A stretch of DNA of 64,000 bases, from positions 1 to 64,000 of the forward strand of contig NZ_VWXK01000005.1 of the NCBI RefSeq assembly GCF_011752565.1. Direction: 5' to 3'. The translations under genes and the position numbers were made by a program. This document shows, piece by piece, positions 51,517 to 60,194 of the stretch. Source of the stretch: Pantoea sp. Ap-967 (lineage in GTDB: Bacteria; Pseudomonadota; Gammaproteobacteria; Pseudomonadales; Pseudomonadaceae). The notes under the pieces were generated by a model. That model did not search any database. It had not been told where the DNA came from and was given only the letters and a program-made list of their open reading frames with translations. Numbering within the stretch: the first letter of the stretch is position 1; each line of letters starts with the position of its first letter.

Positions 51517-52430
51517 AGCGATTGATGATCCAGGCCAGTACCCCGCTGTGCCAGTTGCAGGACGCCGGGCGCTTTGGCGTGCGGCACCTGGGGGTTACCC
51601 AGGGCGGGGCGCTGGACTGGGTGGCGATGCAGTGGGCCAACTGGCTGCTGGGCAACCCGCTGGGTGCACCGGTAGTGGAGGTGGCGCTGGGTGGCTTTGC
51701 GTGGGTGGCGGAGCAGGATTGCGTGCTGGCGCTGGCCGGGGCCGACCTGGATGCACGGGTGGACGATCAGCCACTGCTGCCATGGCGCAGCTTCAGCTTG
51801 GCAAAAGGGCAGCGGTTGATCCTGAAACAGCCAAAGCACGGAGTGCGGGCCTATCTGGCGGCCCCGGGCGGGTTCCTGGGCGACGATGTGCTGGGCAGCT
51901 GTGCCACGGTCGTGCGCGAGGAGCTGGGCGGTATCGATGGGCGTGGTTCAGCGTTAGCGAAGGGGCAGGTGCTGTGCTTCGCCGGTGAGTCGCCGGCCTT
52001 GCGCGAAGTACCGGCAGCGCTTTGCCCGCGCTATGTGGCCAAGCCCGTGCTCGACCTGGTGATGGGCGCGCAGATTGGTGAATTCAGTGGCACCAGCCTG
52101 TTTGAAGCGTTCAACCGTGACTGGACCTTGGACAGCCGCGCCGACCGCATGGGCATTCGCTTGCTGGGGCCGCAGCTGATCTACCAGGGCGCGCCGATGA
52201 TTTCCGAGGGGATTGCGCTGGGCGCGGTGCAGGTGCCGCCGGATGGGCAGCCGATCGTGCTGCTCAATGACCGGCAGACCATTGGCGGGTATCCGCGGTT
52301 GGGGGCGTTGACGCCGTTGGCGTTGGCGCAGCTGGCGCAGTGCATGCCGGGGGCGCAGGTGCGGTTCAGGGCGGTGGTGCAGGATCAGGCGTGGCGGGAG
52401 CAGCAGGCATACCTGGACCGTTGGTTGTAA
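51513..52430 (+). CDS. pxpC: 5-oxoprolinase subunit C
   Basis: 305 residues of the KipA/allophanate-hydrolase subunit 2 family: LQDAGRFGVRHLGVTQGGALDWVA near the N-terminus, SDRMGIRL-type block (SRADRMGIRLLGP) and the C-terminal DRQTIGGYPRLG. The gene order A-B-C differs from the E. coli order. Confidence 0.93.
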   Translation: MKRLMIQASTPLCQLQDAGRFGVRHLGVTQGGALDWVAMQWANWLLGNPLGAPVVEVALGGFAWVAEQDCVLALAGADLDARVDDQPLLPWRSFSLAKGQRLILKQPKHGVRAYLAAPGGFLGDDVLGSCATVVREELGGIDGRGSALAKGQVLCFAGESPALREVPAALCPRYVAKPVLDLVMGAQIGEFSGTSLFEAFNRDWTLDSRADRMGIRLLGPQLIYQGAPMISEGIALGAVQVPPDGQPIVLLNDRQTIGGYPRLGALTPLALAQLAQCMPGAQVRFRAVVQDQAWREQQAYLDRWL

Positions 52431-52436
52431 GGCTGC

Positions 52437-52483
52437 CGGCCCTTTCGCTTTGTAGGAGCGGGCTTGCCCCGCGAAAGGGCCGG
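52437..52483. repeat. REP pair, truncated
   Basis: A full reverse unit (TGTAGGAGCGGGCTTGCCCC) with GAAAGGGCCGG, preceded only by the outer arm CCGGCCCTTTCGC. The left inner unit has been deleted. Confidence 0.8.
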
Positions 52484-52494
52484 TACAGGCCATA

Positions 52495-53673
52495 TCACTT
52501 GGACAGGTAACGCATCCCTTCCTCCAACCCCTGCAAGGTCAGCGGATACATCTTGTCCTCGATCAAATCCCGCACCAAGTGCGTCGATGCGGTGTAATCC
52601 CAGGCCTGCCTGGGGTACGGGTTGATCCAGATGATCTTCTTGAACTTCGCCATGAAGCGCTGGATCCACACATACCCGGCCTCTTCGTTCCAGTGCTCGA
52701 CGCTGCCCCCGGGCTGGGTGATCTCGTAGGGCGCCATGGCCGCATCGCCGACGAACACCACCTTGTAGTCGTCACCGTACTTGTGCAGCAGGTCGAAGGT
52801 GGCGAAGCGCTCCGAGGTGCGGCGCAGGTTGTTCTTCCACACCGACTCGTACACGCAATTGTGGAAGTAGTAGTACTCCAGGTGCTTGAACTCGGTCTTG
52901 CAGGCCGAGAACAGCTCCTCGCACACCTTGACGTGGGCGTCCATCGAGCCGCCGATGTCGAACAGCAACAGCAGCTTCACCGTGTTGCGCCGCTCGGGGC
53001 GCATCTGGATGTTCAGCAGCCCGGCATCACGCGCGGTGTGGTCGATGGTGCCGTCGATGTCCAGTTCCTCGGCGGCACCTTCGCGGGCGAACTTGCGCAG
53101 CCGGCGCAGGGCCAGCTTGATGTTGCGCGTGCCCAGTTCCACCTGGTCGTCGAGGTTCTTGTACTCGCGCTGGTCCCACACCTTCACCGCCTTGCCCTGG
53201 CGCTTGCCGGCCTCGCCAACGCGGATGCCCTCGGGGTTGAAACCGCCCGAGCCAAATGGGCTGGTGCCGCCGGTGCCGATCCACTTGTTGCCGCCGGCGT
53301 GGCGTTCCTTCTGCTCTTCAAGGCGCTGCTTGAACGCCTCGATCAGCTTGTCCAGGCCCCCCAGGGACTGGATCTGCGCACGTTCCTCGTCGGTGAGCGA
53401 GCGCTCGAACTCCTTGCGCAGCCAGTCTTCGGGGATCAGCGCCTCGATGTGCTGGTCGAGGTTTTCCAGGCCCTTGAAGTAAGCGGCGAAGGCGCGGTCG
53501 AACTTGTCGAAATGGCGCTCGTCCTTCACCAGGATGGCACGGGCGAGGTAATAGAACTCGTCCATGTCGGCGAACACCACGTGCTTTTGCAGTGCCTGGT
53601 GCAGGTCGAGCAATTCGCGCACCGACACCGGCACCTTGGCCGCGCGCATTTCATTGAACAGGTTGAGCAGCAT
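52495..53673 (-). CDS. VWA-domain protein, CoxE-like
   Basis: 392 residues of the CoxE/YehP-type VWA family. The MIDAS begins LLLLFDIGGSMDAHVK (DxGxS), with the threonine and aspartate positions downstream (VGDAAMAPYEI). The N-terminal half is helical and charged. It follows the MoxR ATPase by 13 bases. MoxR-VWA pairs act as chaperone-like machines that insert cofactors or remodel complexes; no client gene is next to it here. Confidence 0.9.
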   Translation of the reverse strand: MLLNLFNEMRAAKVPVSVRELLDLHQALQKHVVFADMDEFYYLARAILVKDERHFDKFDRAFAAYFKGLENLDQHIEALIPEDWLRKEFERSLTDEERAQIQSLGGLDKLIEAFKQRLEEQKERHAGGNKWIGTGGTSPFGSGGFNPEGIRVGEAGKRQGKAVKVWDQREYKNLDDQVELGTRNIKLALRRLRKFAREGAAEELDIDGTIDHTARDAGLLNIQMRPERRNTVKLLLLFDIGGSMDAHVKVCEELFSACKTEFKHLEYYYFHNCVYESVWKNNLRRTSERFATFDLLHKYGDDYKVVFVGDAAMAPYEITQPGGSVEHWNEEAGYVWIQRFMAKFKKIIWINPYPRQAWDYTASTHLVRDLIEDKMYPLTLQGLEEGMRYLSK

Positions 53674-53686
53674 GGCCCGGCTCCTG

Positions 53687-54532
53687 TCAGCGGTTGCCGC
53701 GCCGGCTCATGAAGGCCAGGCGCTCCAGCAATTGCACGTCCTGCTCGTTCTTCACCAGGGCGCCAGCCAGTGGCGGAATGGCCTTGGTCGGGTCGCGCTC
53801 GCGCAGCACCGCTTCACCGATGTTGTCGGCCATCAGCAACTTGAGCCAGTCGACCAGCTCGGAGGTGGAGGGCTTTTTCTTCAGGCCCGGCACCTTGCGC
53901 ACATCGAAGAACACGTCCAGCGCCTCGCTGACCAGCGACTGGCTGATGTTCGGGTAGTGCACATCGACGATCTGCTGCAGGGTGGTGCGGTCGGGGAAGG
54001 CGATGTAGTGGAAGAAGCAGCGGCGCAGGAAGGCGTCGGGCAGCTCTTTTTCGTTGTTGGAGGTGATGATGATGATCGGGCGCTGCCTGGCCTTGATGGT
54101 TTCGTCGATTTCGTAGACGTAGAACTCCATCTTGTCGAGTTCCTGCAGCAGGTCGTTGGGGAACTCGATGTCGGCCTTGTCGATCTCGTCGATCAGCAGA
54201 ATCACCCGCTCATCGGCCTCGAAGGCTTCCCACAGCTTGCCTTTTTTCAGGTAGTTGCGCACATCGTGGACCTTGTCCACGCCCAGTTGCGAGTCGCGCA
54301 GGCGGCTCACCGCGTCGTACTCGTACAAGCCCTGGTGGGCCTTGGTGGTGGACTTGATGTGCCAGGTGATCAAACGCGCGCCGAACGAGGCGGCGAGCTG
54401 TTCGGCGAGCATGGTCTTGCCGGTGCCGGGTTCGCCCTTGACCAGCAGCGGGCGTTCGAGGGTGATGGCCGCGTTGACCGCCAGTTTCAGGTCGTCTGTG
54501 GCGACGTAGTCGCGGGTGCCTTCGAACTTCAT
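53687..54532 (-). CDS. MoxR-family AAA+ ATPase
   Basis: 281 residues. Walker A GEPGTGKTML (33-42), Walker B VILLIDEIDKAD, sensor 1 IIITSNNEKELPDAFLRRC with arginine finger. Works with the VWA protein encoded downstream. The ATG at 54532 gives the family start MKFEGTRDYVA; longer frames enter REP sequence. Confidence 0.92.
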   Translation of the reverse strand: MKFEGTRDYVATDDLKLAVNAAITLERPLLVKGEPGTGKTMLAEQLAASFGARLITWHIKSTTKAHQGLYEYDAVSRLRDSQLGVDKVHDVRNYLKKGKLWEAFEADERVILLIDEIDKADIEFPNDLLQELDKMEFYVYEIDETIKARQRPIIIITSNNEKELPDAFLRRCFFHYIAFPDRTTLQQIVDVHYPNISQSLVSEALDVFFDVRKVPGLKKKPSTSELVDWLKLLMADNIGEAVLRERDPTKAIPPLAGALVKNEQDVQLLERLAFMSRRGNR

Positions 54533-54552
54533 GGGTCTGTCCTCTGTAGTGG

Positions 54553-54646
54553 GCCTGTGCCGGCCCTTTCGCGGGGCAAGCCCGCTCCTACAGGAATCGC
54601 GGAAATCTGTAGGAGCGGGCTTGCCCCGCGAAAGGGCCGGAACAGA
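54553..54646. repeat. REPIN
   Basis: Inverted type-A REP units with outer arms GCCGGCCCTTTCGC / GCGAAAGGGCCGG, in the 213-base gap between the DUF748-like gene and moxR. The moxR promoter must lie at its edge. Confidence 0.92.
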
Positions 54647-54745
54647 CAACACAATAGTTGTGATTTGCCACCGACTATAACGCGGCCCCAGGCAGCTGAA
54701 AACGCAGACCGGGTATTCATTCCCTGAATGCCCCGTCACGCCGGA

Positions 54746-55819
54746 TCAGTCGGATTTAGGCGCAGGCTGCTCATACCGTGCATTGAACGCTTGAATGAAC
54801 CCATTGCGCAGAATCTGCAGGAACGCCTCGAACGCGCTGATGTTCTGCTGGTGCACGCTGCCGCTGAGGTCCACCCGGGTGGCGAACTGGTTTTTCGGCT
54901 GGTTTTTCAGCACCGTTTCCCCGGCGCCGACGATGGCCTCCCAGATCGAGCGCAAGATGTTCTTGTTCTTGTTCTCCACATCCTGCTGCCAGTCGAACAC
55001 ATCGACGTCGCGCAACAGCGGCTTGATGTAGCCATGCAGCCGGCCTTCCTCGGCCTGGGCCTCGATTACCAGGTCGCCGTGCCCGGCATTGAAGTCGAAC
55101 TTGCCGTAGGCGCTGGAGAAGTCGTTGAGCCGGCGCAATTCGATACCAGTGGCGCGCAGGCGGAACTCGAAGTCGTCGAAATCGCTGAACGGGTCGAAGG
55201 TGGCGCGGCTTTCGGCCTTGGCGTCGCCCAGCAGCAGCGCCGTGGCTTCGAAGCTCGCATCGCGCCGGCCCTTCTGGTCGCGCACGTTGGTCAGGTTGCG
55301 AATGCTGGCCTGTAGCTGCGTGGCCTTGAGGTTCACCGGTGGGTTGGAATTGAAGTTGCGAAAGCTCAACGTGCCGTTGTCGATTCGTACCTCGTTGAGG
55401 GTAATGGGCAGCAGTTTTTCCAGCTGCTGGCGCCAGTTGGTGCCGCGGCCGGTCTGCGAGGCCTGCTGGTTGCCGCCGTCGACGAAATTCAGCTCGGGGC
55501 GCACGAAGGTTACTTGGGCCACCACGGCCTGGTCGTAGATCAGCGAATGCCAGCTCACCGACAGGTCGATCAGCGGCGCATCGAGCAGCGGCACGGGCAC
55601 CTTGCCGGTGGTTTTGACGATTTTCAGGCCATTGATCTGGTAGGCGCCGCGCCACCAGGCCAGGTCCACGTCGGCGATCTGGCCGCGGTATTCACCCATG
55701 CTGGCGAGCTTGCCGTTCAGGTAGTCGCGCACCAGGTAAGGCAGGGCCAGTTGCAAGGCCACCAGCAAGATGACGAGGCTGCCCAGGGTGATGAGGGGCC
55801 AGCGGTAGCGCGCTTTCAT
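54746..55819 (-). CDS. DUF748/AsmA-like inner-membrane-anchored protein
   Basis: 357 residues: an N-terminal membrane anchor (ITLGSLVILLVALQLALPYLV) and a periplasmic beta-rich body with repeated amphipathic strands (ADVDLAWWRGAYQINGLKIVKT, VTFVRPELNFVDG, RIDNGTLSFRNF). Such DUF748 proteins are related to AsmA/bridge-like lipid transfer proteins of the envelope. Precise role unknown. Divergent from cysK. Confidence 0.82.
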   Translation of the reverse strand: MKARYRWPLITLGSLVILLVALQLALPYLVRDYLNGKLASMGEYRGQIADVDLAWWRGAYQINGLKIVKTTGKVPVPLLDAPLIDLSVSWHSLIYDQAVVAQVTFVRPELNFVDGGNQQASQTGRGTNWRQQLEKLLPITLNEVRIDNGTLSFRNFNSNPPVNLKATQLQASIRNLTNVRDQKGRRDASFEATALLLGDAKAESRATFDPFSDFDDFEFRLRATGIELRRLNDFSSAYGKFDFNAGHGDLVIEAQAEEGRLHGYIKPLLRDVDVFDWQQDVENKNKNILRSIWEAIVGAGETVLKNQPKNQFATRVDLSGSVHQQNISAFEAFLQILRNGFIQAFNARYEQPAPKSD

Positions 55820-55954
55820 GCACAGGCTCTCCGGGGCGGGTTGTAACGGTTGACCGCGGCCGGCCCGGCTGAGTTCGAACGGGCTTTACGCACTTGCGGG
55901 GCGGGCTTACCCTTGAAACCTTCCCCTGCTTTTTTTCATGTCAAGGACCCTGCC

Positions 55955-56929
55955 ATGAGCCGTATCTACGCAGACAACGCCCATTCCATCGGCAACACGC
56001 CGCTGGTGCAGATCAACCGCATCGCCCCCCGTGGGGTGACCATTCTGGCCAAGATCGAAGGGCGCAACCCAGGCTACTCGGTCAAATGCCGGATTGGCGC
56101 GAACATGGTCTGGGACGCCGAAAGCAACGGCCGGCTCAAGCCGGGCATGACCATCGTCGAGCCAACCTCGGGCAACACCGGCATTGGCCTGGCCTTCGTC
56201 GCCGCTGCCCGCGGCTACAAGCTGGTGCTGACCATGCCAGCGTCCATGAGCCTGGAGCGGCGCAAGGTGCTCAAGGCCCTTGGCGCCGAACTGGTGCTGA
56301 CCGAGCCTGCCAAGGGCATGAAGGGCGCGATCGACAAGGCCAATGAAATCGTCGCCTCCGACCCGGCCCAGTATTTCCTCCCTGGCCAGTTCGAAAACCC
56401 GGCCAACCCGGCAATCCATGAAAAGACCACTGGCCCGGAAATCTGGAACGACACCGACGGTGCGGTGGACGTGCTGGTGGCGGGCGTGGGCACCGGTGGC
56501 ACCATCACCGGCGTGTCGCGCTACATCAAGCACACCCAGGGCAAGTCGATCCTCTCGGTGGCGGTGGAGCCTGTGTCGTCGCCGCTGATCAGCCAGACCC
56601 TGGCAGGCGAAGAGCTCAAGCCCAGCCCTCACAAGATCCAGGGCATCGGTGCCGGCTTCGTGCCGAAGAACCTCGACCTGTCGATCGTCGACCAGGTCGA
56701 AACCGTGACCGACGAAGAGGCCAAGGCCATGGCCATTCGCCTGATGCAGGAGGAAGGCATCCTCTGCGGTATTTCCTGCGGTGCGGCCATGGCCGCTGCG
56801 GTACGCCTGGCCGAAAAACCGGAGATGCAAGGTAAGACCATCGTCGTAATCCTCCCCGATTCGGGCGAGCGCTACCTGTCCAGCATGTTGTTCAGCGACC
56901 TGTTCAGCGAGCAGGAAAACCAGCAGTAA
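55955..56929 (+). CDS. cysK: Cysteine synthase A
   Basis: O-acetylserine sulfhydrylase of 324 residues, PLP enzyme of fold type II. PLP lysine K44 in [11 protein letters not shown], substrate loop TSGNTGIG and PLP-phosphate loop GTGGTITG. Forms cysteine from O-acetylserine and sulfide. The ATG at 55955 follows AAGGA and gives the family start; the longer frame contains promoter DNA. Confidence 0.95.
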   Translation: MSRIYADNAHSIGNTPLVQINRIAPRGVTILAKIEGRNPGYSVKCRIGANMVWDAESNGRLKPGMTIVEPTSGNTGIGLAFVAAARGYKLVLTMPASMSLERRKVLKALGAELVLTEPAKGMKGAIDKANEIVASDPAQYFLPGQFENPANPAIHEKTTGPEIWNDTDGAVDVLVAGVGTGGTITGVSRYIKHTQGKSILSVAVEPVSSPLISQTLAGEELKPSPHKIQGIGAGFVPKNLDLSIVDQVETVTDEEAKAMAIRLMQEEGILCGISCGAAMAAAVRLAEKPEMQGKTIVVILPDSGERYLSSMLFSDLFSEQENQQ

Positions 56930-57000
56930 CCGCCTTGCCACTGATCCGGCGCAAGGTTGGCTGGCCGGGTTTATTGCAAAATCTTCATGAGTGAGATCCG

Positions 57001-57023
57001 GCCCCGGTTGTTTTTACCGGGGC
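57001..57023. terminator. Hairpin after cysK
   Basis: GCCCCGG-TTGTTTTTA-CCGGGGC, a seven-base stem 70 bases after the cysK stop, followed by GGGATGGGTTT. It may act as a weak terminator; there is no strong T tract. Confidence 0.45.
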
Positions 57024-57100
57024 GGGATGGGTTTATGATGGCCGGATGATTTTTCTGGGAGCAGGCGGCGCTGGCCTGTTTTCTTTGCAAGGAGTGTTGC

Positions 57101-58036
57101 ATGACCTTTTCCTTTCTCGCCAAGGCGGGTGTCCTGCTGGTGTTCATCGGCAGCGTGCTGTACGTGCACCTGCGCGGTAAGGCGCGCTTGCCGGTTTTGC
57201 GCCAATTCGTCAACCATTCGGCGCTGTTCGCTCCTTATAACAGCCTGATGTACCTGTTTTCCGGCGTGCCGTCCAAGCCGTACCTGGACCGCCAGCGCTT
57301 CCCTGAGCTGGACGTGCTCAAGGACAACTGGCAGGTAATCCGCGAGGAGGCCATGCGCCTGTTCGACGAGGGGTACATCCGCGCTGCGGAAAAGGACAAC
57401 GACGCAGGCTTCGGCTCGTTCTTCAAGAAAGGCTGGAAACGCTTTTACCTGAAGTGGTATGACAAGCCGCTGCCGTCTGCCGAAGCCCTGTGCCCGAAAA
57501 CCGTCGAGCTGGTCAGCAGCATCCCCAACGTCAAGGGCGCGATGTTCGCGTTGCTGCCCGGTGGCAGCCACCTGAACCCACACCGTGACCCGTTCGCCGG
57601 CTCCCTGCGCTACCACCTGGGCCTGTCGACGCCGAACTCCGATGCTTGCCGCATCTACGTCGATGGCGAGGAATACGCCTGGCGTGACGGTGAGGACGTG
57701 ATGTTCGACGAAACCTACGTGCACTGGGTGAAGAACGAAACCGACGTTACCCGGGTGATCCTGTTCTGCGACATCGAGCGCCCGCTGAGCAGCCCGCTGA
57801 TGACCCGCATCAACCGCAAGGTCAGTGCCTTCCTCGGCCGCGCCACGGCGCCGCAGAACACCGATGACGAGCGTGTAGGCGGTATCAACCAGGCCTATGC
57901 CTGGAGCAAGCGCTTCAGCAACAAGCTCAGCACCCGCATGAAGCAGTTCAAGCGCGCCAACCCCAAGGCCTATCGCATCCTGCGGCCGGTGCTGGCGGTG
58001 GTGGTGGCCTACCTGCTGTACCGCTGGCTGTTTTGA
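57101..58036 (+). CDS. lpxO: Lipid A 2-hydroxylase (aspartyl/asparaginyl beta-hydroxylase family)
   Basis: 311-residue Fe(II)/2OG dioxygenase that hydroxylates a secondary lauroyl chain of lipid A. N-terminal and C-terminal hydrophobic anchors (AGVLLVFIGSVLYVHL; VLAVVVAYLLYRWLF) match known LpxO. Iron ligands H161-x-D163 (LNPHRDPFAGSLRYHLGL) and H208 (ETYVHWVKNETD) are present. SD AAGGAG. Regulation not visible. Confidence 0.92.
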   Translation: MTFSFLAKAGVLLVFIGSVLYVHLRGKARLPVLRQFVNHSALFAPYNSLMYLFSGVPSKPYLDRQRFPELDVLKDNWQVIREEAMRLFDEGYIRAAEKDNDAGFGSFFKKGWKRFYLKWYDKPLPSAEALCPKTVELVSSIPNVKGAMFALLPGGSHLNPHRDPFAGSLRYHLGLSTPNSDACRIYVDGEEYAWRDGEDVMFDETYVHWVKNETDVTRVILFCDIERPLSSPLMTRINRKVSAFLGRATAPQNTDDERVGGINQAYAWSKRFSNKLSTRMKQFKRANPKAYRILRPVLAVVVAYLLYRWLF

Positions 58037-58043
58037 TCGCAGG

Positions 58044-58114
58044 TCCGGCCTCTTCGCGGGGCAAGCCCGCTCCTACAGGGATTGTAGGGGCAGGCTTGCC
58101 CGCGAAGAGGCCGG
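58044..58114. repeat. REPIN, short
   Basis: Inverted REP units; the right one is a variant (GTAGGGGCAGGCTTGCCC). Located after lpxO. Confidence 0.9.
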
Positions 58115-58188
58115 AACAGGCTATTGCCCATCTTCAGTTTCACCGCTATATTCCGAAACACTTCTCTTCTCAGAAGAACGATCCGATC

Positions 58189-58353
58189 ATGCCAGCCAGC
58201 CCTTCCACCACCTGCTTTGCCCTCGCGCCAGTCGCGGGCACGGTCGTGCGTGGCAGCCAGCAGCCGGCCATGATCAGTCACTACCCACCACCACCTGTCA
58301 GTGGCGTCGTAGGCGGCGTAGCTCCGCCTCCTTGCGTGGTCGTGCTGGGCTGA
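58189..58353 (+). CDS. Probable leader peptide upstream of the EamA gene
   Basis: A 54-codon ORF with SD AGAAGAA, 114 bases before the EamA start. It ends in a proline- and valine-rich run (HYPPPPVSGVVGGVAPPPC, VVVLG), which recalls the proline/valine-rich end of the E. coli ilv leader (VVVIIIPPCGAALG). The mRNA after it can form alternative stems (see the attenuator entry). I read it as a regulatory leader peptide; an ordinary small protein is the alternative. Confidence 0.55.
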   Translation: MPASPSTTCFALAPVAGTVVRGSQQPAMISHYPPPPVSGVVGGVAPPPCVVVLG

Positions 58354-58446
58354 TCGGCGTCTGCCGAACCCCTCGCACCCGCAACCTACTGAACACGGTC
58401 GGCAGCTTCCCTCGCTGAAGTAAACGCCCGCCGTCTGGCTTTTTCG
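58311..58446 (+). promoter_or_regulatory. Possible transcription attenuator before the EamA gene
   Basis: Stem AGGCGG/CCGCCT (58311-58329) lies inside the peptide ORF; TCGGC-GTCT-GCCGA (58354-58367) follows the stop; CTGCCGAACC (58361-58370) can instead pair with GGTCGGCAG (58397-58405), so the two are mutually exclusive; a weak GCC-GTCT-GGC stem runs into TTTTT (58430-58444). The layout fits attenuation, but stems are short. Confidence 0.45.
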
Positions 58447-58467
58447 CCTTCTATCAGGTGGCAATAC

Positions 58468-59349
58468 ATGTCTGTCTTCAACAAAGCATCCGTGGCCTCG
58501 GCGGCCACCACCAGCCTGTTCGTCCTGCTCTGGAGCAGTGGCGCGATCGTATCCAAACTCGGCCTTGCCCATGCCAGCCCGTTTGCCTTCCTGCTGCTGC
58601 GCTCAGTGCTGGCGCTGACCGGCCTGTTGCTGATCGGCCCGTTGCTGGGGCTGCGCTGGCCGCGCAGCCGCGGCGCCATCCTGCGGGCCCTGGGCACCGG
58701 CTGCGTGCTGTTGGGCGCCTACCAGATCTTCTACCTGCTGGCGCTCAATACCCATGTCACCCCCGGCGTGATGGCCACGGTGATGGGCGTGCAACCGATC
58801 CTTACCGTGGTGCTGATGGAGCGCCAGCGCTCCTGGAGCCGCCTGTTCGGCCTGGGCCTTGGGCTGGGTGGGCTGGTGATGGTGGTGTACCAGGGCATCA
58901 ACCTGGGCGGGGTGTCGCTGCTGGGCATGCTGTTCGCCCTGCTGGCACTGGCCAGCATGACCTTTGGCTCGATTCTGCAAAAGCGCATCACCGACAACCC
59001 CATGGGCACCTTGCCGCTGCAGTACATCGCAGGCTTCGCCATGTGCGCCGTGTTCGCGCCAATGCAACCACTGCAGGTGGAGTGGACCGGCGGCTTCGTC
59101 GGTGCGCTTTTGTGGATGGGGCTGGTGGTGTCGTTGCTGGCGACCCTGCTGCTGTACCGGCTGATCGCCAAGGGCAATCTGGTCAATGTCACCAGCCTGT
59201 TCTACCTGGTGCCGGCGGTGACTGCAGTGATGGATTTGCTGATCTTCGGTAACCGCCTGGCGCCGCTGAGCCTGCTGGGCATGGGGCTGATCGTGGTCGG
59301 CTTGTTGTTCGTGTTCCGCAAGCCGGCGGCGCGGTTGGCCGAGGCCTAA
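58468..59349 (+). CDS. EamA-family (DMT) transporter
   Basis: 293 residues, ten membrane segments in two EamA repeats (LWSSGAIVSKLGLAHASPFAFLL..., QKRITDNPMGTLPLQYIAGF...). Drug/metabolite superfamily; many members export amino acids or metabolites. The upstream leader with proline and valine codons hints at a link to amino-acid supply, which is inference. Confidence 0.88.
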   Translation: MSVFNKASVASAATTSLFVLLWSSGAIVSKLGLAHASPFAFLLLRSVLALTGLLLIGPLLGLRWPRSRGAILRALGTGCVLLGAYQIFYLLALNTHVTPGVMATVMGVQPILTVVLMERQRSWSRLFGLGLGLGGLVMVVYQGINLGGVSLLGMLFALLALASMTFGSILQKRITDNPMGTLPLQYIAGFAMCAVFAPMQPLQVEWTGGFVGALLWMGLVVSLLATLLLYRLIAKGNLVNVTSLFYLVPAVTAVMDLLIFGNRLAPLSLLGMGLIVVGLLFVFRKPAARLAEA

Positions 59350-59352
59350 GGC

Positions 59353-59823
59353 CTAGCGGAACTCTTCGGGGATGGCGTGGCGCAACACGCCTTCCTCGAA
59401 GTCCAGGGTGCCAGCTTCGCGCTGGGTCAGCAGGTAGTAGAGCAGGGTGCCCAGTGGCTGCGCCGCTGGCACTTCGACGGCCAGCATGCGCACGGCAGGC
59501 TCGGCGTGGCACGGGCAGCCGAATTCTTCGAGTGCGGCGCGTACCGGTTCGACATCGGCGGCGTGCTTTACCCGTACCCGGAACACCGAGGCGCCGCCGC
59601 TGCGTTGCAGCGCCTGGAACCAGACCTGTTCGCCGTCCTGGGTGGTGCTGATGAGGTCGCCGGGGGCGATGCCGTAGGCATAGAAGGGCGTGCTGTCGAC
59701 CCGGTAGCCGCTGGCGGTGCGTTGCGCCCAGAGGCCTTCGACCGAGGCGGGCGGGTAGCCGTTGGCGTCCTGCGCCAGGCGCCAGAGCACAATCTTGTAG
59801 TCGCAGGTTTGCTCGGAAGGCAT
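59353..59823 (-). CDS. DUF4265-family protein
   Basis: 156 residues. KIVLWRLAQDANGYPPASVEGLWA, FYAYGIAPGDLI and the C-terminal GTLDFEEGVLRHAIPEEFR match the DUF4265 pattern. Function unknown; soluble. The ATG at 59823 is chosen, as the longer frame enters the large REP palindrome. It converges with the EamA gene with a three-base gap. Confidence 0.78.
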   Translation of the reverse strand: MPSEQTCDYKIVLWRLAQDANGYPPASVEGLWAQRTASGYRVDSTPFYAYGIAPGDLISTTQDGEQVWFQALQRSGGASVFRVRVKHAADVEPVRAALEEFGCPCHAEPAVRMLAVEVPAAQPLGTLLYYLLTQREAGTLDFEEGVLRHAIPEEFR

Positions 59824-59944
59824 GGCAGCGGGGATCGGGAGGGCTGCGTATCGTAATGGGATTTGGGCCGGGTGTCTGTACCGTTTGGCATTGCGATGCG
59901 AGTGAGAGGTGCATGCCTTGGGGGTTTTGGCGCCTGTTGGATCG

Positions 59945-60157
59945 AGCGCCGCCCGCGCGGCGCTTCGCGAGCTGCGCTCGCTCCTACGTTTGTTTCGGGC
60001 CAGTGAGTCCTGGGGGATTGGCGCGCGAACGCCTTGGCGCATGGCGCGATATCGCGTCGTACCAACAAGGCGGTCGCGCGCGCCTGTCACAGGCGTTACT
60101 GGCCAAAAACAAACGTAGGAGCGAGCGCAGCTCGCGAAGCGCCGCGCGGGCGGCGCT
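59945..60157. repeat. Large nested palindrome built on type-B REP units
   Basis: About 50-base outer arms (GCGCCGCCCGCGCGGCGC, then CTTCGCGAGCTGCGCTCGCT, then CTACGTTTGTTT) are nearly perfect complements. The pairing continues inwards through GGCCAGT/ACTGGCC and GGCGCGCGAACGCCTTG / CAAGGCG-TCGCGCGCGCC to a centre at CGCGAT-ATCGCG (about 60050). It fills most of the 371-base gap between the porin and DUF4265 genes; nothing else is seen there. Confidence 0.9.
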
Positions 60158-60194
60158 GGATCTCGACGACCACACCGGCCTATCGGCGTACGCC

